A stretch of DNA of 64,000 bases from Dipylidium caninum. Its lineage: Eukaryota; Platyhelminthes; Cestoda; Cyclophyllidea; Dipylidiidae. Positions 12,126 through 27,100 of the stretch are shown in pieces. The DNA lies in NCBI GenBank assembly GCA_017562135.1, contig QEYB01000936.1:1-64000 (forward strand), in the 5' to 3' direction. Every line of letters starts with the position of its first letter. Within the stretch, counting starts at the first letter, position 1. Made by a program: the position numbers and the translations under genes. Below the pieces are notes generated by a model. The model ran no database searches and had not been told where the DNA came from. It worked only from the letters and a program-made list of their open reading frames with translations.

Positions 12126-15100
12126 ATGAAGCTTCGGAGTTTCACGCGTCATACGCTTCGATATTTGGCGAACCATTTCCTAGGCCCTTTTTTTTCCCGA
12201 CCCTTGGAGCCTCACCAAATTCAAGTAGTCGACGAGAAGATTATATGCAATGATGTGTACCTTAAAATTGAGGTAATCGAGCATAAAGGATGTTAAAGTA
12301 ATCATTTCAGAAGCTTAACGCCATACTATCAGGCTGCAACATCCCTCTTGTTGCCTGCGTTGCCTACGTTGGCCACGTAGCCATAAATCTCAATGGTAAA
12401 TTTGAATTCTCCGATTTGGAACTAGTCGTTCAGACGACACTCCGTAATTTCTCTCCTAACAGAGGCAAGTTTTACCTCATGAAAACCGAACCTTTAACGT
12501 TAAATTTCCACATTGTATATTCTATGAAAACTTTTAGGGGAGATGATGGATTCTCTGATCTCAGACAGGACTACACTTGTCGCTCCGGCAACTGTTGCAG
12601 ACAAGGAAATGGAGAACCTCGGTTACGGCGCCGATTTTTTAGAGTCATCAGATTCACAAATTGTCCAAAACGTCGTTGAAAAAATTAACTTCTTTATCAA
12701 AAATTTGGGCAAACCCGGTTGTTTAACTCCAACGCTTATTGATGGTAGCGCGCTTGAGCAGGCCGCTCAGTTGATCGATATGCGTATGTTGTTTGCATTA
12801 TACATTTATATATATGTATGTATTACCTTGTAATATAAGGTAATGGACTTCTTTGAGCTTACTTTCCTTTCTATTAAGCCCTCATATACTTGGAGGTCAC
12901 TATTAAACATATATTAAGTCGGGATTTTTATTAATAAATGTTAGAACATGAGTGATGGACAATAATAAAACATCGCAGTGACGATAATTGTACCCCATGA
13001 ATTTCAGTGTTCCTGGGAACAAAAATAACCTTTCGTAACCTTCGCGTTCGTCTTCAATGTCCCCTGAGTATTCCTGGAGAGCCCATAGAGCCTGTGATCT
13101 TAGGCTTCATTTTCCCCTTCTCGAGATTGCCAATGAGTTGGAAGCATGTTATAAAAATGCCTCGGCTTCAGTATCCGCCACCTATGCGTCAGTGGCGACG
13201 GATTCGCAACCTCAAGCGCAGTTTTCTACGACGTTCCCAAGTGTGGAAATGTTGACGACGGATAAAAATAGGGACAACGAATGTACCCTTTGGTCATGGA
13301 TCTGGTCGAAGATCTGGTTTGCTGCATCCGGCAAGCAACTTTTTCTTTCATTTTTACATTTCTACTATGACTCAATTAAGTAAAGCGATTTTACCTTCGT
13401 AGATTACGCCTCTTCTCATGCACCTTCCGACGAGAAAGCTGAGGGCTATGCCGGATCATCTGCGGATGCTCGTAAGATAATTCGTTTTGAAGGATTTGCC
13501 CTTCATTTGGACCTTTGGGACACTGGAAATGGTCGGACACGCGTTCCTTCGTCGTCTACTATCACCTCCGTACCCTCCTCAATGTTCACTCCTTTTGAAA
13601 ATGATATCAACTTTAGGGTAGGCTGTTGATTTACTTGTAACTAATTCTTCTACTTTGAAGTAAATTAAACTCTTTGACATTTCTGTCGTCCTTTCAGAAC
13701 GGTGAGTTCTTTTCTGGTCCAGAACCCAAGTTGATGGTGGCTTCTGGTTGTATCCTTACTCTTCCGGGATCTGACAATTACCTCACCGTCCACCTACATC
13801 GTAATCCTTCCTTAATGTCTAAGCTGATAGCCAGTCCATTCCATACAAAACACCATGTCGTATTCAACCTCGACGTCGATTTGGGACCTCTCATTGCTTG
13901 CCTATGTCCCAGTCAGATTTTCTGGCTCGGTGCTATGGTTACACAACTCACAAAGCTCTACGAAGCCTATACCCTTGCGTCGAATGCTGGAAAGCAGAAT
14001 GGAGAGGGCTGTAGATCCGACAACTTGGTATTTGTTGGACAAAGATTTTAGTTGATATATAATAGGTGTTTATTCTTATCGTGGTCTTTTAGGATAAAGG
14101 AGACCAAAAGTTTGCTGATTCAGTTGATCGAGAAATATCATCGGACGGTATGAGTACGACATCTCAAATGTTCGGTTAGTTAGAGTGCAGTAATTGGAAT
14201 GTATTTTTTTGCCCGTAGCATACGCCAATTTAATGGGCGCTACACTTACTGGCCGTTTGTAAATCACTTCGTCATTCCCCCTTCTAGACAGCAACATTTA
14301 CCGATCATGCCTTCGAGCAAGCTATTTTCCCTCGCCAGATGGTGATAGGGAAGAAGGTGAGTGCTATCCTAGGTATATCGTTTTGCCAACTGATTTGAAT
14401 GCTCCCAAATCTATAATGGTGAAGATATTATCATTCTTTGAATTCCCTATATAATTACGTCTACTTTCAGTGACTTAGTATTTTTACCCACATTTTTAGC
14501 CTCCATCAGCCTACTCCCACCGCTCTCTATTTCTGCTCATTGTCGCTTCTTTACCTTGACAATTTTTTACGACGACGAAAAGGCATCCTTTTCCAACCTC
14601 TTCGATCTCCGGAGTACAAACGTTGACAGCAGTGATTCGGGAGAATACTACCATGAAGCTCGTACTAATCGTCTGGACTTCACGTCGCCTCAGGGATCAT
14701 TAAGAATGCAGAACTACTTTTTTGAGTTGTTATCTGATGGCGAGAAAAGTGTTCTCGAATACGTACTTGCTGGTAAACGGTCAATGACGTCTGCGAAATG
14801 GCTGGAAAATCTAAACTTGAGGTTGGCAAGGCTGACCGAGAACCGAGATCATTTACGGTATGTTATGAAATGCTTTCGCCCGTGTTTTCTAGTTAATTTT
14901 ATGGTGATTAAACTCTCTAAGACTAAGTGTATAGTCAAGCGTTTAGAATAAACTTTATTTCATGTCGTAGTGTTATTTTCGGAATACGTGACTTCGAGTT
15001 GGTCTCCGTATTCTCTGTCGATGAATGTGTTCTACCTTTCACCGGAGCTTTTGACGGTCTTGTTCATTCTCCTATAAGTTTGCGTCCCTGTTCTGCTTTT

Positions 15101-18100
15101 CCTTTCTTTCGCTTTTGCTCCGGTAATCTCAAACCTGTAATATTTTTGAAAATCGTCTATCAGTTGGTCTACCGTTATTTTGTTAGATTTTCTTAGTGTT
15201 AAAAAGACATTTGTTTTCTACTTTCTCATTAGAGATTGAGGATCGACAGTTCCTCATTAAAAAAAATAACTGCCATTTAAAGGTTGGGTTAATTGCGAAA
15301 TTAATAGATTTGGAAAGTAGGGGATGGGCGACCTCCATCCGCTTTTCCCAGCACATCTTTTTTGATATTACCTATTAGTATTTAGGGGTTGTGTTGCGTA
15401 GACTCAACCCTTTTTGACCCATGGTTTAATTCCATTTTTTTATTCTTTGGCCAACTGCAGATATGCGTATACATTTCGAGAATTGACAAAATTCACAGTT
15501 CACCCAAATCGTCGTCTCCCTATGAGCTGACTCGGTGAAAAGTAATGCTTCCATGCCTGTTTGCTTTCTTCTTTTTTGGTAAAATTTAGACTTCAAGTTG
15601 TTTTGAAGATTTTGCTTAAGCTGATTAAATAACCCCGTTTTTATTGAAAGGGTGAAAATGATAAGAAACTTCCCTTGACTCACATTTTCGCATGAATTCA
15701 TAATACCCATATGGCACGATTCACCAATACACAATCAGGCATGGTATGTAAATACGTTGGATCACGAAATGTTCCCATTCTCTTATCGGCAACGCTGTGG
15801 TCTCCATCAGATTACCCTCCGCGCTAGTAATCTGAGTTCCCCAAGTCTGCCCCCTCTTTGATGAAAAATCCTCACTTTCGGATTGGTATTGTCCCATCAT
15901 CTACTTTGTCCTATCCACATTTCACATTTCCTTCCCTATACTTGAGGCTTGTATCTTGAGTGGAGATATTCTGTGGTTGTTTAATTGCTGCCCCTGAGTG
16001 TAATTACGGTAATAACCTTTGATATAACTTTGTCGTGGGATATAAACATAAGCCAAGACTATTGTGCCAAAACCTAGTTGAAGGATGTTATATGATAACC
16101 GTTTTAAACAAACCGGTAAAAATAGAGATTACAGTAGCTGACTGAGTGGATGCTTTTAGAGAACGTGCCTCGATTTGAGGGACGCTTAACATTTTAATTA
16201 CGTCTTTTACTTTGAACCCTGGAATCTACACTACATCATAACTGCAAATGAATGTTACTTTACCTCCTTGTCTTTATGTTTCAGCTTTTCTCTTGGACAA
16301 TTTGTGTTTGAAATAATCATTAAATCTGTCCCAGACCAGACGTTAGAAGACGATAGGGAAGAAGAGGTTAAGAAGACCGGGAAAGAAAAAATCTTTGGAC
16401 TAAACATATCCATGAAAGGCCAGGCTGAGGGACTCCTTTTCAATGAATGCCTCTTCTCACATGGCACCCCAGGGCTTCCATTACAAATTGTTAATGTAAG
16501 ATTGTCTCATGTTGATTTAGTCCCATTAACCTACTTTTATAATCTTGTAAGACGTCTCACCAAACCCCGTTGAATTGCCTGGGTGGGAAATGCAAATGGT
16601 ACATTTCCCTTTTGTCTGTAACAGGATATTTTTCGGTTAGGTTGATGAGAAAACAGATCGGTTTGCTTACGTAACCCCTTCCATTTCGAATTTTGGATCT
16701 TTTCTGCAAAACCCAAAGAGTGGTTGTTTATGCTCTCCTTGAGTATGGCAAAAGTTCTTTTGCGACATACTCACATAAACTTCGAAAAATGGGTTTATTC
16801 GCTAATTTGTTGACAATTATCAAAGTGTTAAAAAAGGTCATGCTTGTATTTTCCAGTTATTTTTTGGCCGTCTCGCGATTAATAATTCACTGAAGTTGAC
16901 TACCTCTTTGACATATCCACCGATTGTTACTCACTTCCTCTCCACGTAAACAGGTTATGTAAAGGAAAACACTCTTGTCAAGACTGCCTAGACAATATCG
17001 TATTAGACGTTGCTTGAATAAATTTAATGTTAGTACACATCTTGATGACTATTATTCCACTAGAGATTCCAAGAGGACGAAGCAGTTGGTAAATTGATAG
17101 TGTGTTCTTTTGAAGCCTTTCTCACCACTATAGTTGGGGATTTCCGTAGTATTTTCCATCAAGCTTCAATCATCTACCATAAATGGTTTCCGAGTGAGAT
17201 TTTTGACAGGTGTTGGGAAGCGAAGATGGTCTTGTTTATGCATCCTCATTGAGGCGGAATTTTATGGCATTGATAAGTCTTATAGATTTGGCTTTCAGCT
17301 CAAAAGTAGAAAATTGTTTAATTTTTTAACCACCATAACCTATAAAGTACTTGGCACTTGTGGTAAGCACATCACAAAACTGTAAATTCATCCTACAAAA
17401 TCTTTTACGATTTTTGGCAAGCTAAATTTATATCTTTTTTTCTTCTCTCAATTTTTTCATCTGTGTGCCCTTCTATCTCAAGTATTGACGTCCCACAAAA
17501 TACTCAATTTCTTTTTTTCCATCTAGTAGCTGAAAAATCATCGCGCGAACCCATCCTGGTCATTAAATCTAAATTTCCACTTTCTTCAAGTAAGAAATAG
17601 GAGACGGCTTTTTATCTGGTCGATAGATAATGCACAATTATAGACACGTTGTTTTATGGCTGCGGTTAGATGCCAGGTTATAAATTGCTCCAAATAAAAA
17701 TGTTATCACAGTGGGAATTTTCTCTTACTCGATGTTTATTTTATTTTTTTTATTTTTTCATTCTCATTGTGGAAATTCTTAGCTGACTTTTCTAATTTCT
17801 CAAAAATGAGCAGATTTTTTTACATCCGTCAGTCAAACTTGGCAAGGAGCTTCATGTTTTTGGCGAATGGCATTTCCTTTTATCCCAGATTTGCTTTGCC
17901 TAATCATTGACTAGACGAAATAAGGGCTGTTATCGCGAATTGGTTACCCAAACTTTCAGTTTGAACACAAGTAATGACTTTTAGAGAAGGCTCTTATTTT
18001 CCCTTCACTTGGTCAATAGATTCTTATTTATGAACTAATTTTTAAGTTGTCCACGCGCTGTTCTCTCCGCAGTGTCTTTTATAAGCGTGACATCATTAAA

Positions 18101-21100
18101 CAATGGTATTTACTGACATCAGCATTGGTCTTTAAAAGGAGAACGTCGATACCTTCGTTTTTGTATGTGCATATGTGTAAATTTATTTGTGTAACTGAAC
18201 TATGATTTTCCACTCATAGTAAAGCTGCATTCCGTGAAACACAACAAAAAGAAGCATACAAGCCGACCGCTTCTTAAATTACATATATATATACTTCTCG
18301 CCCACTTACCTCTAAGATTGTTACCCTCCGAACGTCTTTCGAAATGATTTCCATTATGCCTTCGTAAATGACTATGTCCTGACGCATACAGGTCTTAAAA
18401 TTTTGTTCCCTATTGTCTTAAACTTAGTTATGAAATAACGAATACATTTAGAGTTTCCTCGAACTGGTGTGTATGGGAGGCCTGGTTTGGTAAGAATGGT
18501 TTGACTGAACGGGTCACGTAATCAGAGGTGGAACATGACTAAAATAGTAATAACGAAATGCAGTGGATTTTAAAAACCTGGGATAGCTTCCTCTTCATTT
18601 CTTTCATTTATCTGTTGTTTGACATTAACTGTAGTTTTCACTAATCTAATAGCATCTTTTTTAAGAAGGTAAAGTGGACCATTAACTTCTCTTCCTACTC
18701 CATTCGAATCTCCATATTTTAAACAGGCACACCATTTCCTCCTCACTGAGAAGATTACAATGATTTTTCTCAATTTCTGTTCCGGTCAGTTATTGCAGTT
18801 TTTACTGTTAATCACTAGGGAAGTTCATGAGAAATCCCATTTGCTAGCGACTCGACCGTCTTTGCATATAGGGGGTGCCCTTCTGTCTCAATCATGCAGC
18901 TCTGGACACTCCTAGATTATATTAATATAAGATATCCTTCTCCCCTCATTCTGTCGTCCTATCTTCTTTTCCCCTCTAGATCCTGAATATTTCTCGTTTT
19001 TTTACTTTCATTCCCACATATCCATTCTTGTCTACTGAAGATTGTGGTAACAATGTTTGTGACGATTCATAAGTCATCTGTCTCGGAGGTCTCTTACTAA
19101 TTATTGCCAATTTCGGTGCGGAATTTCCTTGATACGCGTCTCAGACCACGGGAGCTTGACTTGTGGTAACTTTTCTTTGTGGCGGAGTATCTTCTTGTTA
19201 AGTTTACCAACGAATTACTTCTAATATTGCGGAGATTGCAACAGAATTCTACAACTACTCGTACGTTTCGGCAACACTGGACGTTCGTCCGCGTTTTGTA
19301 CGTTTGCCAATGTATTCTTAACAGAGTAAATCCCCAAATTTGTCGTACGAGTTCTTGTTCTGCACTCGAAATCTTGTGCGACTGGGATGTTTGCATATTT
19401 GATGGGCAATTAGTGCGCAGAAAAACATCTTTTGCTTCTTATTTTTTTTTCCAATTGACTGGAATTAGTTCGGTATTTTTCAAACGGTAATTTTTTACTT
19501 ATACGTCTTATCGTTTGTGGTGAAATCGCGCTCAAAGTAATCATTTAATCTTGATAGGGTGTGGAGTAGTGATCGAATCAGACGGCGGCACAATCGCTGC
19601 CTTCATCTGTTTGGTATTTTGTGCCTTATCTTGTATACACAGATGTTTTTTTCAGCTATTGATGAATAGATGTGCTTGCTCTCTTCTCCCCTTACTCTAT
19701 AAAATTTTTCGTCTTCTCCATTTCTATTTTAGGTGAAAGGATGGTTAAGGAATCAGGTGTTGAAATAATTACTGATCGAATCTCTTATATATTCATGGAC
19801 GCTTTTACTTCCCTCTAGTCATGTTTAAATCAACCAATTCTGAATTTAGGATCAAAATTTGACCTTTATTTTCCTTAGTGTTGCCTGCAAAGACGAATCT
19901 ACCACACTGATGTAGTCTTTATTGACTCTGAAGAATTTACTTGCAGCTTGAGCACAAGCGATTATTTATTACTCTTCGCTAATCTTGATTGGCCGCGAAA
20001 ATTCCTAACAGCATAAATGTTTCATGTTTCATCTTAACAGCCGAATATTTGGCAGTTTGTATCGCTGACTTTTTTCTGTGTGAAGGCATCATCTGATAAT
20101 TCAAAAATAAAAAAAAGTTTGGAAAACCTCACTTCTTTCACTGACTATCGAAGAACGATCATAGGAGTAGAATTTCTCCACGATCAGGTTATTTGGTTCC
20201 GTTGCCAATATTTAACCTTGGTGCTTTGGGTTTGCTTTCGTATGGTACAATTTCGCTCCTGGCCGCACTGGTGTGGACACGCGCACAGGTCGGCAGCATT
20301 TTCCGCTAAGTTACAACCCTCGTTTAGCGGTGTACATTTACAACAGTCTGTTTTCTCTGGTCCGGAAAACCACATTTTTCTTCATCTTGCTACTTAAATT
20401 TCCTTTTAAGCCATGTTGCTGAAAGAAACGCGTGTGAACAATTACGGGATTAATTCACGCAGAAGAATTCATTAATTGAGGGGGAAATAAGAGCCTTCTG
20501 GAAAAGTCATTATTTGCGTTTAAACCAGAAACATTGGGTAACCGATTCTTGACAACTACTGCTTTATTATGGTTTGGAATTGACTTGTTAATGAGTAGAC
20601 AAAGTAACTTAAAGTAAATCACAAGTTGAGGCTCGTACAAATACTTATTTACTTTCTAACTCAACTTTAACCCATTGAAGTATCCGTTGGGAATTTAACT
20701 CATTCTTATCGCTCATTGACCTTCACAGATCCTCTCATTCGCAGAGGCAGATGACGCTCTGACCCAACCGATCCGCCTTAAAACGTCAGCCGATATTCAC
20801 TACATCGAACTTTCACCTTGTCTTATCGAACTCGACCCAAGTCTGATTGACCGAGTTCATAGGATTACCGACTCTCTTCTGACAGTTCGAGATGTCTCTG
20901 TCATCCTCAAACAAACTATCTCTGAAGCTGCAAATCTTTTTCAGAAGTCGGATAAAAATCCTAGCACACTTCATAAAAATCATGACCAGGTTGGCAGACG
21001 GCTTTGGGAAGACAGCCATGTGGTGCGTCAAACTTGCTTAGCATAGTTTCCATATTTTCACCGCCGTATTGAGGCTTCTTGACCCTTTATTTCCAGAAAC

Positions 21101-24100
21101 TGAACAAACCCTGTCAGGACGAGTCTCTAGATGATCATTGTGGCAATAGCCTATTTAATGGGTTGCATTCAATTGGTGTCGCCTGTCCTTCCCTTCGCAT
21201 TAATCTCCGGATTCCCATTCCATTAGAATGCGTTCCACTAGTAAGTTATCGGTCATCGGTGTTATTGGCTATATTTTTCTAGTCAAAAAGCGCTAGAACA
21301 ATAAACATTTGAACTTCATCTGCGTATCGTCACTTCTCAGATGAACTATTGCATTCTACTTCACCTTTAACACTGATTAGACATTGCATTGTGGCGCATT
21401 AAAGGAATGCTGCAAACAAGAACGGGACTGCAAGAATGCCAAGGGAAAACTAAGGTAGACGGATTCTTGGCAAGGGCGGTGGGGTGGTGGGTGCTTAATT
21501 AAAATAACACGAGCACTAAGTACAAACTACGGATACTCTTCCCTTATCATAATCAAATGGCGCTCTTTGGTATGCAAAGGGTCAGCTATTCAAAATTGTT
21601 TTGTTCACCCACGCGTTCACTTTATATGCTAAAAAGTTTGATAAGTGCCTCGAGGGACCCCATAGGCAAGGTGGTCAGACCGCCTATCTAACTCCTTCGA
21701 AGTGATACGAAAGAGGCGAAACTCACCTTATCCCACACATTCTCCCAATCTCCTTCCAGAAACATAGTCTTTCTTCCAAAGGGACTTCTTTGGTCCTCCT
21801 TCGGTACGACATTGACGAGAAGCTCCTCCTCAATTTCCTCCTCTAGTGGAGGCTCAGCTGTGGAGGAGGAATCATCTGGAGTTCTGAACGACATTGCCGT
21901 TGCTGAAGATGACGAAAATCCCCCTTATGAAATAGTGGGGGGGTTTCACTTTTTGTAGTGAAGCCACACATTGAGGCCAATAGCGATCTTTCAGTGTAAC
22001 GCGGAGTGTAATGCTGACGAGAGAAATTAAGACAATGTCTAATTGTCAACGTCAAAAGCTTTGCATAACTAATTCTGGAGTCGGCTCAGTAGGGTGTCAT
22101 GTCCTTTGCTCTCAACTACAACAGTTGTTCCCTCCCAGCATGTAGTATGTTAGTTACTCCATCGTATTGATGGCCTTACATCTAGTCTTTTTTTATCACA
22201 TTTTAGTTACCCGGTGAAAACTTAGCTAATCTTCGTAAACGCCTTTGGAGCGACACCGCAAACAAAGGCGAACTTTTCTTAGCTTGGTGGAAACCCTCCC
22301 TCCGACCAGAGTCTTTAGCTATCGTGGTATCTGACGTCTTCTTGAATTCTGGATGTCGCGAACTAAGAAGTGGTGACGTAGCTTATCGACTCCGCTTTAC
22401 TAGACTTGAGGGTTAGTCCGTTAATTGATACAAGCACTAATTTCATGCGCTCTACCTCAAATTTACGGGATTGTACTCGAAGGGAATATTGGTTATTTCA
22501 ACCTCACTGGGCACTCTAGTGAGAGTTTCCTTTTCATTAACGTTTTCGGTATTCATTAAACATACGGAACACCACCACCCTGCCTCCTCGATTTCCTTAT
22601 AATAGAAATACCACGATGGTTATTAAGGATCTCAAGTAACTTTACCGAACTACTTTGTAATCCACGTGACTAGGGTAGGCACTAACCTCGGTATATCACA
22701 GCCCCATTGAATAGTTCGAATAATTGGTGATGATTTATTTTCTTCCTGGACGATTGACCTTCATCAATCCCCTTTTTCGTCCTCGCTCATCAATGAAACA
22801 CTCAACCAGGTTAATATTTCGACTATTTCCTGTCATTGATAGGAAACAATTTGACTTAGAAACAGCTTTTATCTTAATGTGCCTTAATGCAAACCTAATG
22901 TGGTACCCTTAGTGTGGCGTTGACCCTACAGCTATGTAAGTGAAGGGGTATTTCGCAGCGCCTAGAAATCTGTCGAGGATGGTGTGAATCTTATAGGGTC
23001 ATTTGCGGATAGTGCAACTTATTAGGATCTGTGAGGGAAATCCTATAGTTTTATAGAGACTGTGACCCATCAACCTACTAAATAAATACAAAAGGCGGAG
23101 AAAGGACAGGATTAATTAAATAGCTTATAATTTATTTACTGATATGAATTAAATAAATGCTTCTCTCTTCTTTTATATTTGAATTTATCTTCTACGATCC
23201 CCTCATTTAATATTGTCGGGATTTCATCTATAATCACAAACTTAACCAAGCCTTCAGTCGATCTTGACAATTTTAGATCATTTTCGGACCGCGTAGGAAT
23301 ATTAATTCTGATATCTCGATTTAATATTCTTTATATGTGTCACATTTTCGTGGCTTTTAATCCTACTTCTTACTATTTATGAAGTCCATAACGGTAGAAC
23401 CTTGAGAAGGAATTTTGGGAGAAAGCATAGAGGCGACATTAGATTTCTCTCTAACTTCTTATTTATTAAACGATTTATCGTTCATCCCTTACAATAGCGT
23501 CATTTACTGGAGCCAGTTACAAGGAAGCCTTTCTGATCGTTGGAGAAATTTCGTCTCGAAAATCTGCAAGGTGTGTTATTATGCTTTTTTCCTGATTTTC
23601 TAACCATCTTTCGAGTATCGTGATCGGAACTTTAGTCTTTCTTGTATATATATGCTAAACTTAACCCAATTCCATACTCTCGATCTACTCCTTTGTAAAG
23701 TAACGATAATAAGCGTTGATGACTCGAATATCTCAAGTTTTCCTCAATCCAATACGGCTGTATTCTTATCTGAGCACTTAACCCCTTTTCATTTCTGTAA
23801 GTGATTCCCCGAACTATTTGATCTCATCCATCTCATGCGCCCCTCTGAACATCAGAAAATTGATCGATTGATAAATGATTCCAACTTTTTCTCATTTTTT
23901 TTCAATCATCACTGTTACTTAAGCATTATCTTAATCTCTCTCGCCAGCATTACACTTCGCGTTACACTGAAAGATCGCTATTGGCCTCAATGTGTGGCTT
24001 CACTACAAAAAGTAAAAGAAAGAACCCCTACCACTTCTTCAAAAGGGGGATCTTCGTCATCTTCAGCAACGGCAATGTCGTTCAGAACTCCAGATGATTC

Positions 24101-27100
24101 CTCCTCCACAGCTGAGCCTCCACTAGAGGAGGAAATTGAGGAGGAGCTTCTCGTCAATGTCGTACCGAAGGAGGACCAAAGAAGTCCCTTTGTAAGAAAG
24201 ACTATGTTTCTGGAAGGAGATTGGGAGAATGTGTGGGATAAGGTGAGTTTCGCCTCTTTCGTATCACTTCGAAGGAGTTAGATAGGCGGTCTGACCACCT
24301 TGCCTATGGGGTCCCTCGAGGCACTTATCAAACTTTTTAGCATATAAAGTGAACGCGTGGGTGAACAAAACAATTTTGAATAGCTGACCCTTTGCAGACC
24401 AAAGATAGGTGTGAGAAATCGAGTCTGTCGATATACTGATGTCTGAATGGTTGTGTCTTAATGTTTGGTAGGGAAGTAGAACCTCATTCGCATGCTTATT
24501 TGTTACCTTTTTTTCTCCTCAGTTAAGCTTTTGAATGTAATCGGACAAGTTTCGGCGGCTAAATTGAGATAACCATCTTTTCGGTTTTATACTGGTCGGA
24601 CTCATTTCTGTTTGTTTTTTGACTTCTCATAAACAAAATTCTTTTCTTTTCTAGATTTATTATTAATGTTTTATCCCAATGTATCTGCCACATGCATCCT
24701 GTTACCCTATCCTCTACTTAAACTCAAATGCTGTTGTGACCTCTACGTGTGTTCTTATTTAAGAATCCTTATCATACTTTCTTCGTTCAGGTATCACTTT
24801 CACCTGGTGATGCTAAACATCTTAAGTTCTACAATCGTCTGGCCTCGCAGCAGTCGAAATTCCTTCTTGTTGCAAAGCTCCCCAGTATTCTACTTAACAT
24901 TCCCAACAATGAGATCCTTGAACTTCTCTACACCCGGTACATGGCTGGTACAATCATTTGAGCAGTTTTTATTTTCTAATCATTATTTTCCGTGTATTCT
25001 GTCCTGATTACTTAAATAAGTTTGTGTAAGAGAGGAAATTGTTAATATTATGGCACAGCTTGCCACGCAAACCAAATCGATGCTGATAAATTTTACAGTG
25101 CTTCCCAAGGTCATAAAATGCCTACGGGTTTAGTGGGCTAATGGTGTGAAACGGCGATAATAATCGCCCAAATCTTTTCCCATTTATGGCAAATGTATCA
25201 TTCCATTTAGCTTTTGTCCGTTTGAATCCCGAGTCTGGGTCTGTCACTTACTTGTACGATAAATCCACGTTTTGTTTTCATTGTGAAGGATGTCACCCGC
25301 TTACTTTCCTAGGTGTAAGGCTTGCAGTTTCTCATCGACATAATTCTACTACAGCTATATGTTGCTCTTATGTCAAGTTCTGGGTTGCTTTCGTCCACCT
25401 AAAATATTTCTTTTTTTGCGTATTCTATAGTCTTTTAAACGATCTTGCCCTATGGAAAAGTCTGTTACCTTCGAATAAACGTATTCGATCTGTTATTAAA
25501 ATCGGCGGTGGACTACGGGCCCCCTTCAGTAAATCCGATCATCGTTATTGGTCGTACGGTGAATTCATTTCACTGGCAAGTGTCCCCTCCCATCCTTCAG
25601 ACTATTTGGCTGCAGAGATCCCAAATAGTAAGAGCTCCTCTGGACGTCAATCGAACAAGCCCTTCGGATCCCCGACTGGAGCCGATATTCATGGTCGGTG
25701 CACATTAGCGAGGTGTCTTTTTCGTTACCTCTTTAGTATTTACAGTCTAAGTAAAGTGGTAACGAAGCAAAAATACATAGCTTTAGACTTCATCCAAACG
25801 TTTTGCAGTAAATTTTGGCTTTTTGTCTATGGTTACTGAATACATCGTTCTGTCTCGTCACAGAACGTTTAGACAACTAACGTGAAGCTTTGCCTCTTTT
25901 TTGCAGCCCCAGATCTGACTGAAAATGTTGATTTCAAGGGTGCTCAAGTTTCAAAAAACTCAATCTCTACATCTCCCTTTTATATCTCATGCTCTGTTGA
26001 ATCTCTGGAGGCACATATTTGTCTGAATTCGTCCCGGAGGCCTACGGTTTCTCCTCCGGTTGCTGTCCTCATGGCCGCGTCAGTTCTTTTCACAATGGAG
26101 GTCAACCCTTGCTTCAGACCAGATTTGGTTTACGCTATGTTAGCTTGCGATCGTCTGGAGTTTTATATCTTAGGTAAGTTGTGGATACGAATTTATCGTA
26201 AGTTGGGATGATCAGGAGTTCCGTGTGACGAATATTTAACCCTTCATATTCGTATCCTAGATTATATAGAAAGCAAATGCAACTCTACTGGAAATGCGGA
26301 TATTTCAAACAACTCAAAGTCTTCCATTCCGATTGTTCTTCCTACTAATCTGTCCGAAGAGACAGTTACTGAACCCATGCTTTCTCTAGCCGTGGAGAAA
26401 AAAATAATCCCAGTTTTAGACCCTCTAGGTAAGCTCTACGACTTCAATAAAGTATTGTCCTTCATTGCTAGGTGTCTGGACCCAGGCTTATTCCGAGGAT
26501 ATTACTATGGCATTCAAATTGCGTCGGATATGTGTTTGTTACTGGCCTTATTTTTCCTCATTGTTAACCCGATTTCCACGACCACGGACAGATCTATTGT
26601 TAGCAGATTATCCATCCCTGTTGTGTCCTTCCTGCGAAATTAAGACTCATTGGAATTTGGAAAATTTTGCCTTTCATATGCCTTCTGTATCCATCTTCGA
26701 AGCAATAATAGATAGCCAGAAGATGGAGGCCTGCCCGACTGGGTTTTCAGCTGCACCGACTTTGGATGGCATTCGGTCACTGATTTTTGCTCAGACTGTG
26801 ACCGCATTTTCGAGATTTACGCTGTCTTCCAGCTATGTCGCTCTCATTGAAAAAGTTGCTCTGTGGCTAGTTCCACCACAGCCAGTCGATTCTAGTAAGA
26901 AACCATACGTGAGTTTGCAATGAATTAATCAAATTGATGCGTCTTTGAGGAACATGTTGCCAAAATTTAACATTTCATTAGAGCCTTCGTGTATCTTCGA
27001 GTGAATGCAGGAAGGTTCTTCGCCCGGCGGTACGAAGAGAGATTAAGGCTTTGAAGAATTTTCTTGGGGAAACTTTCGACACACTAGTTTATCGAAGCGT

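Noticed and set aside
19097..19490. Overlapping open frames on both strands near 19.1-19.5 kb
   Set aside because: No recognised domain and no splice signals that fit ATG2. Probably chance within a large intron, although a missed ATG2 exon cannot be excluded.
21688..21894. Independent minus-strand gene beginning MSFRTPDDSSS
   Set aside because: It is the inverted copy of an ATG2 exon and has an in-frame TAA just upstream. Its twin at 23922-24404 is the exon in use.
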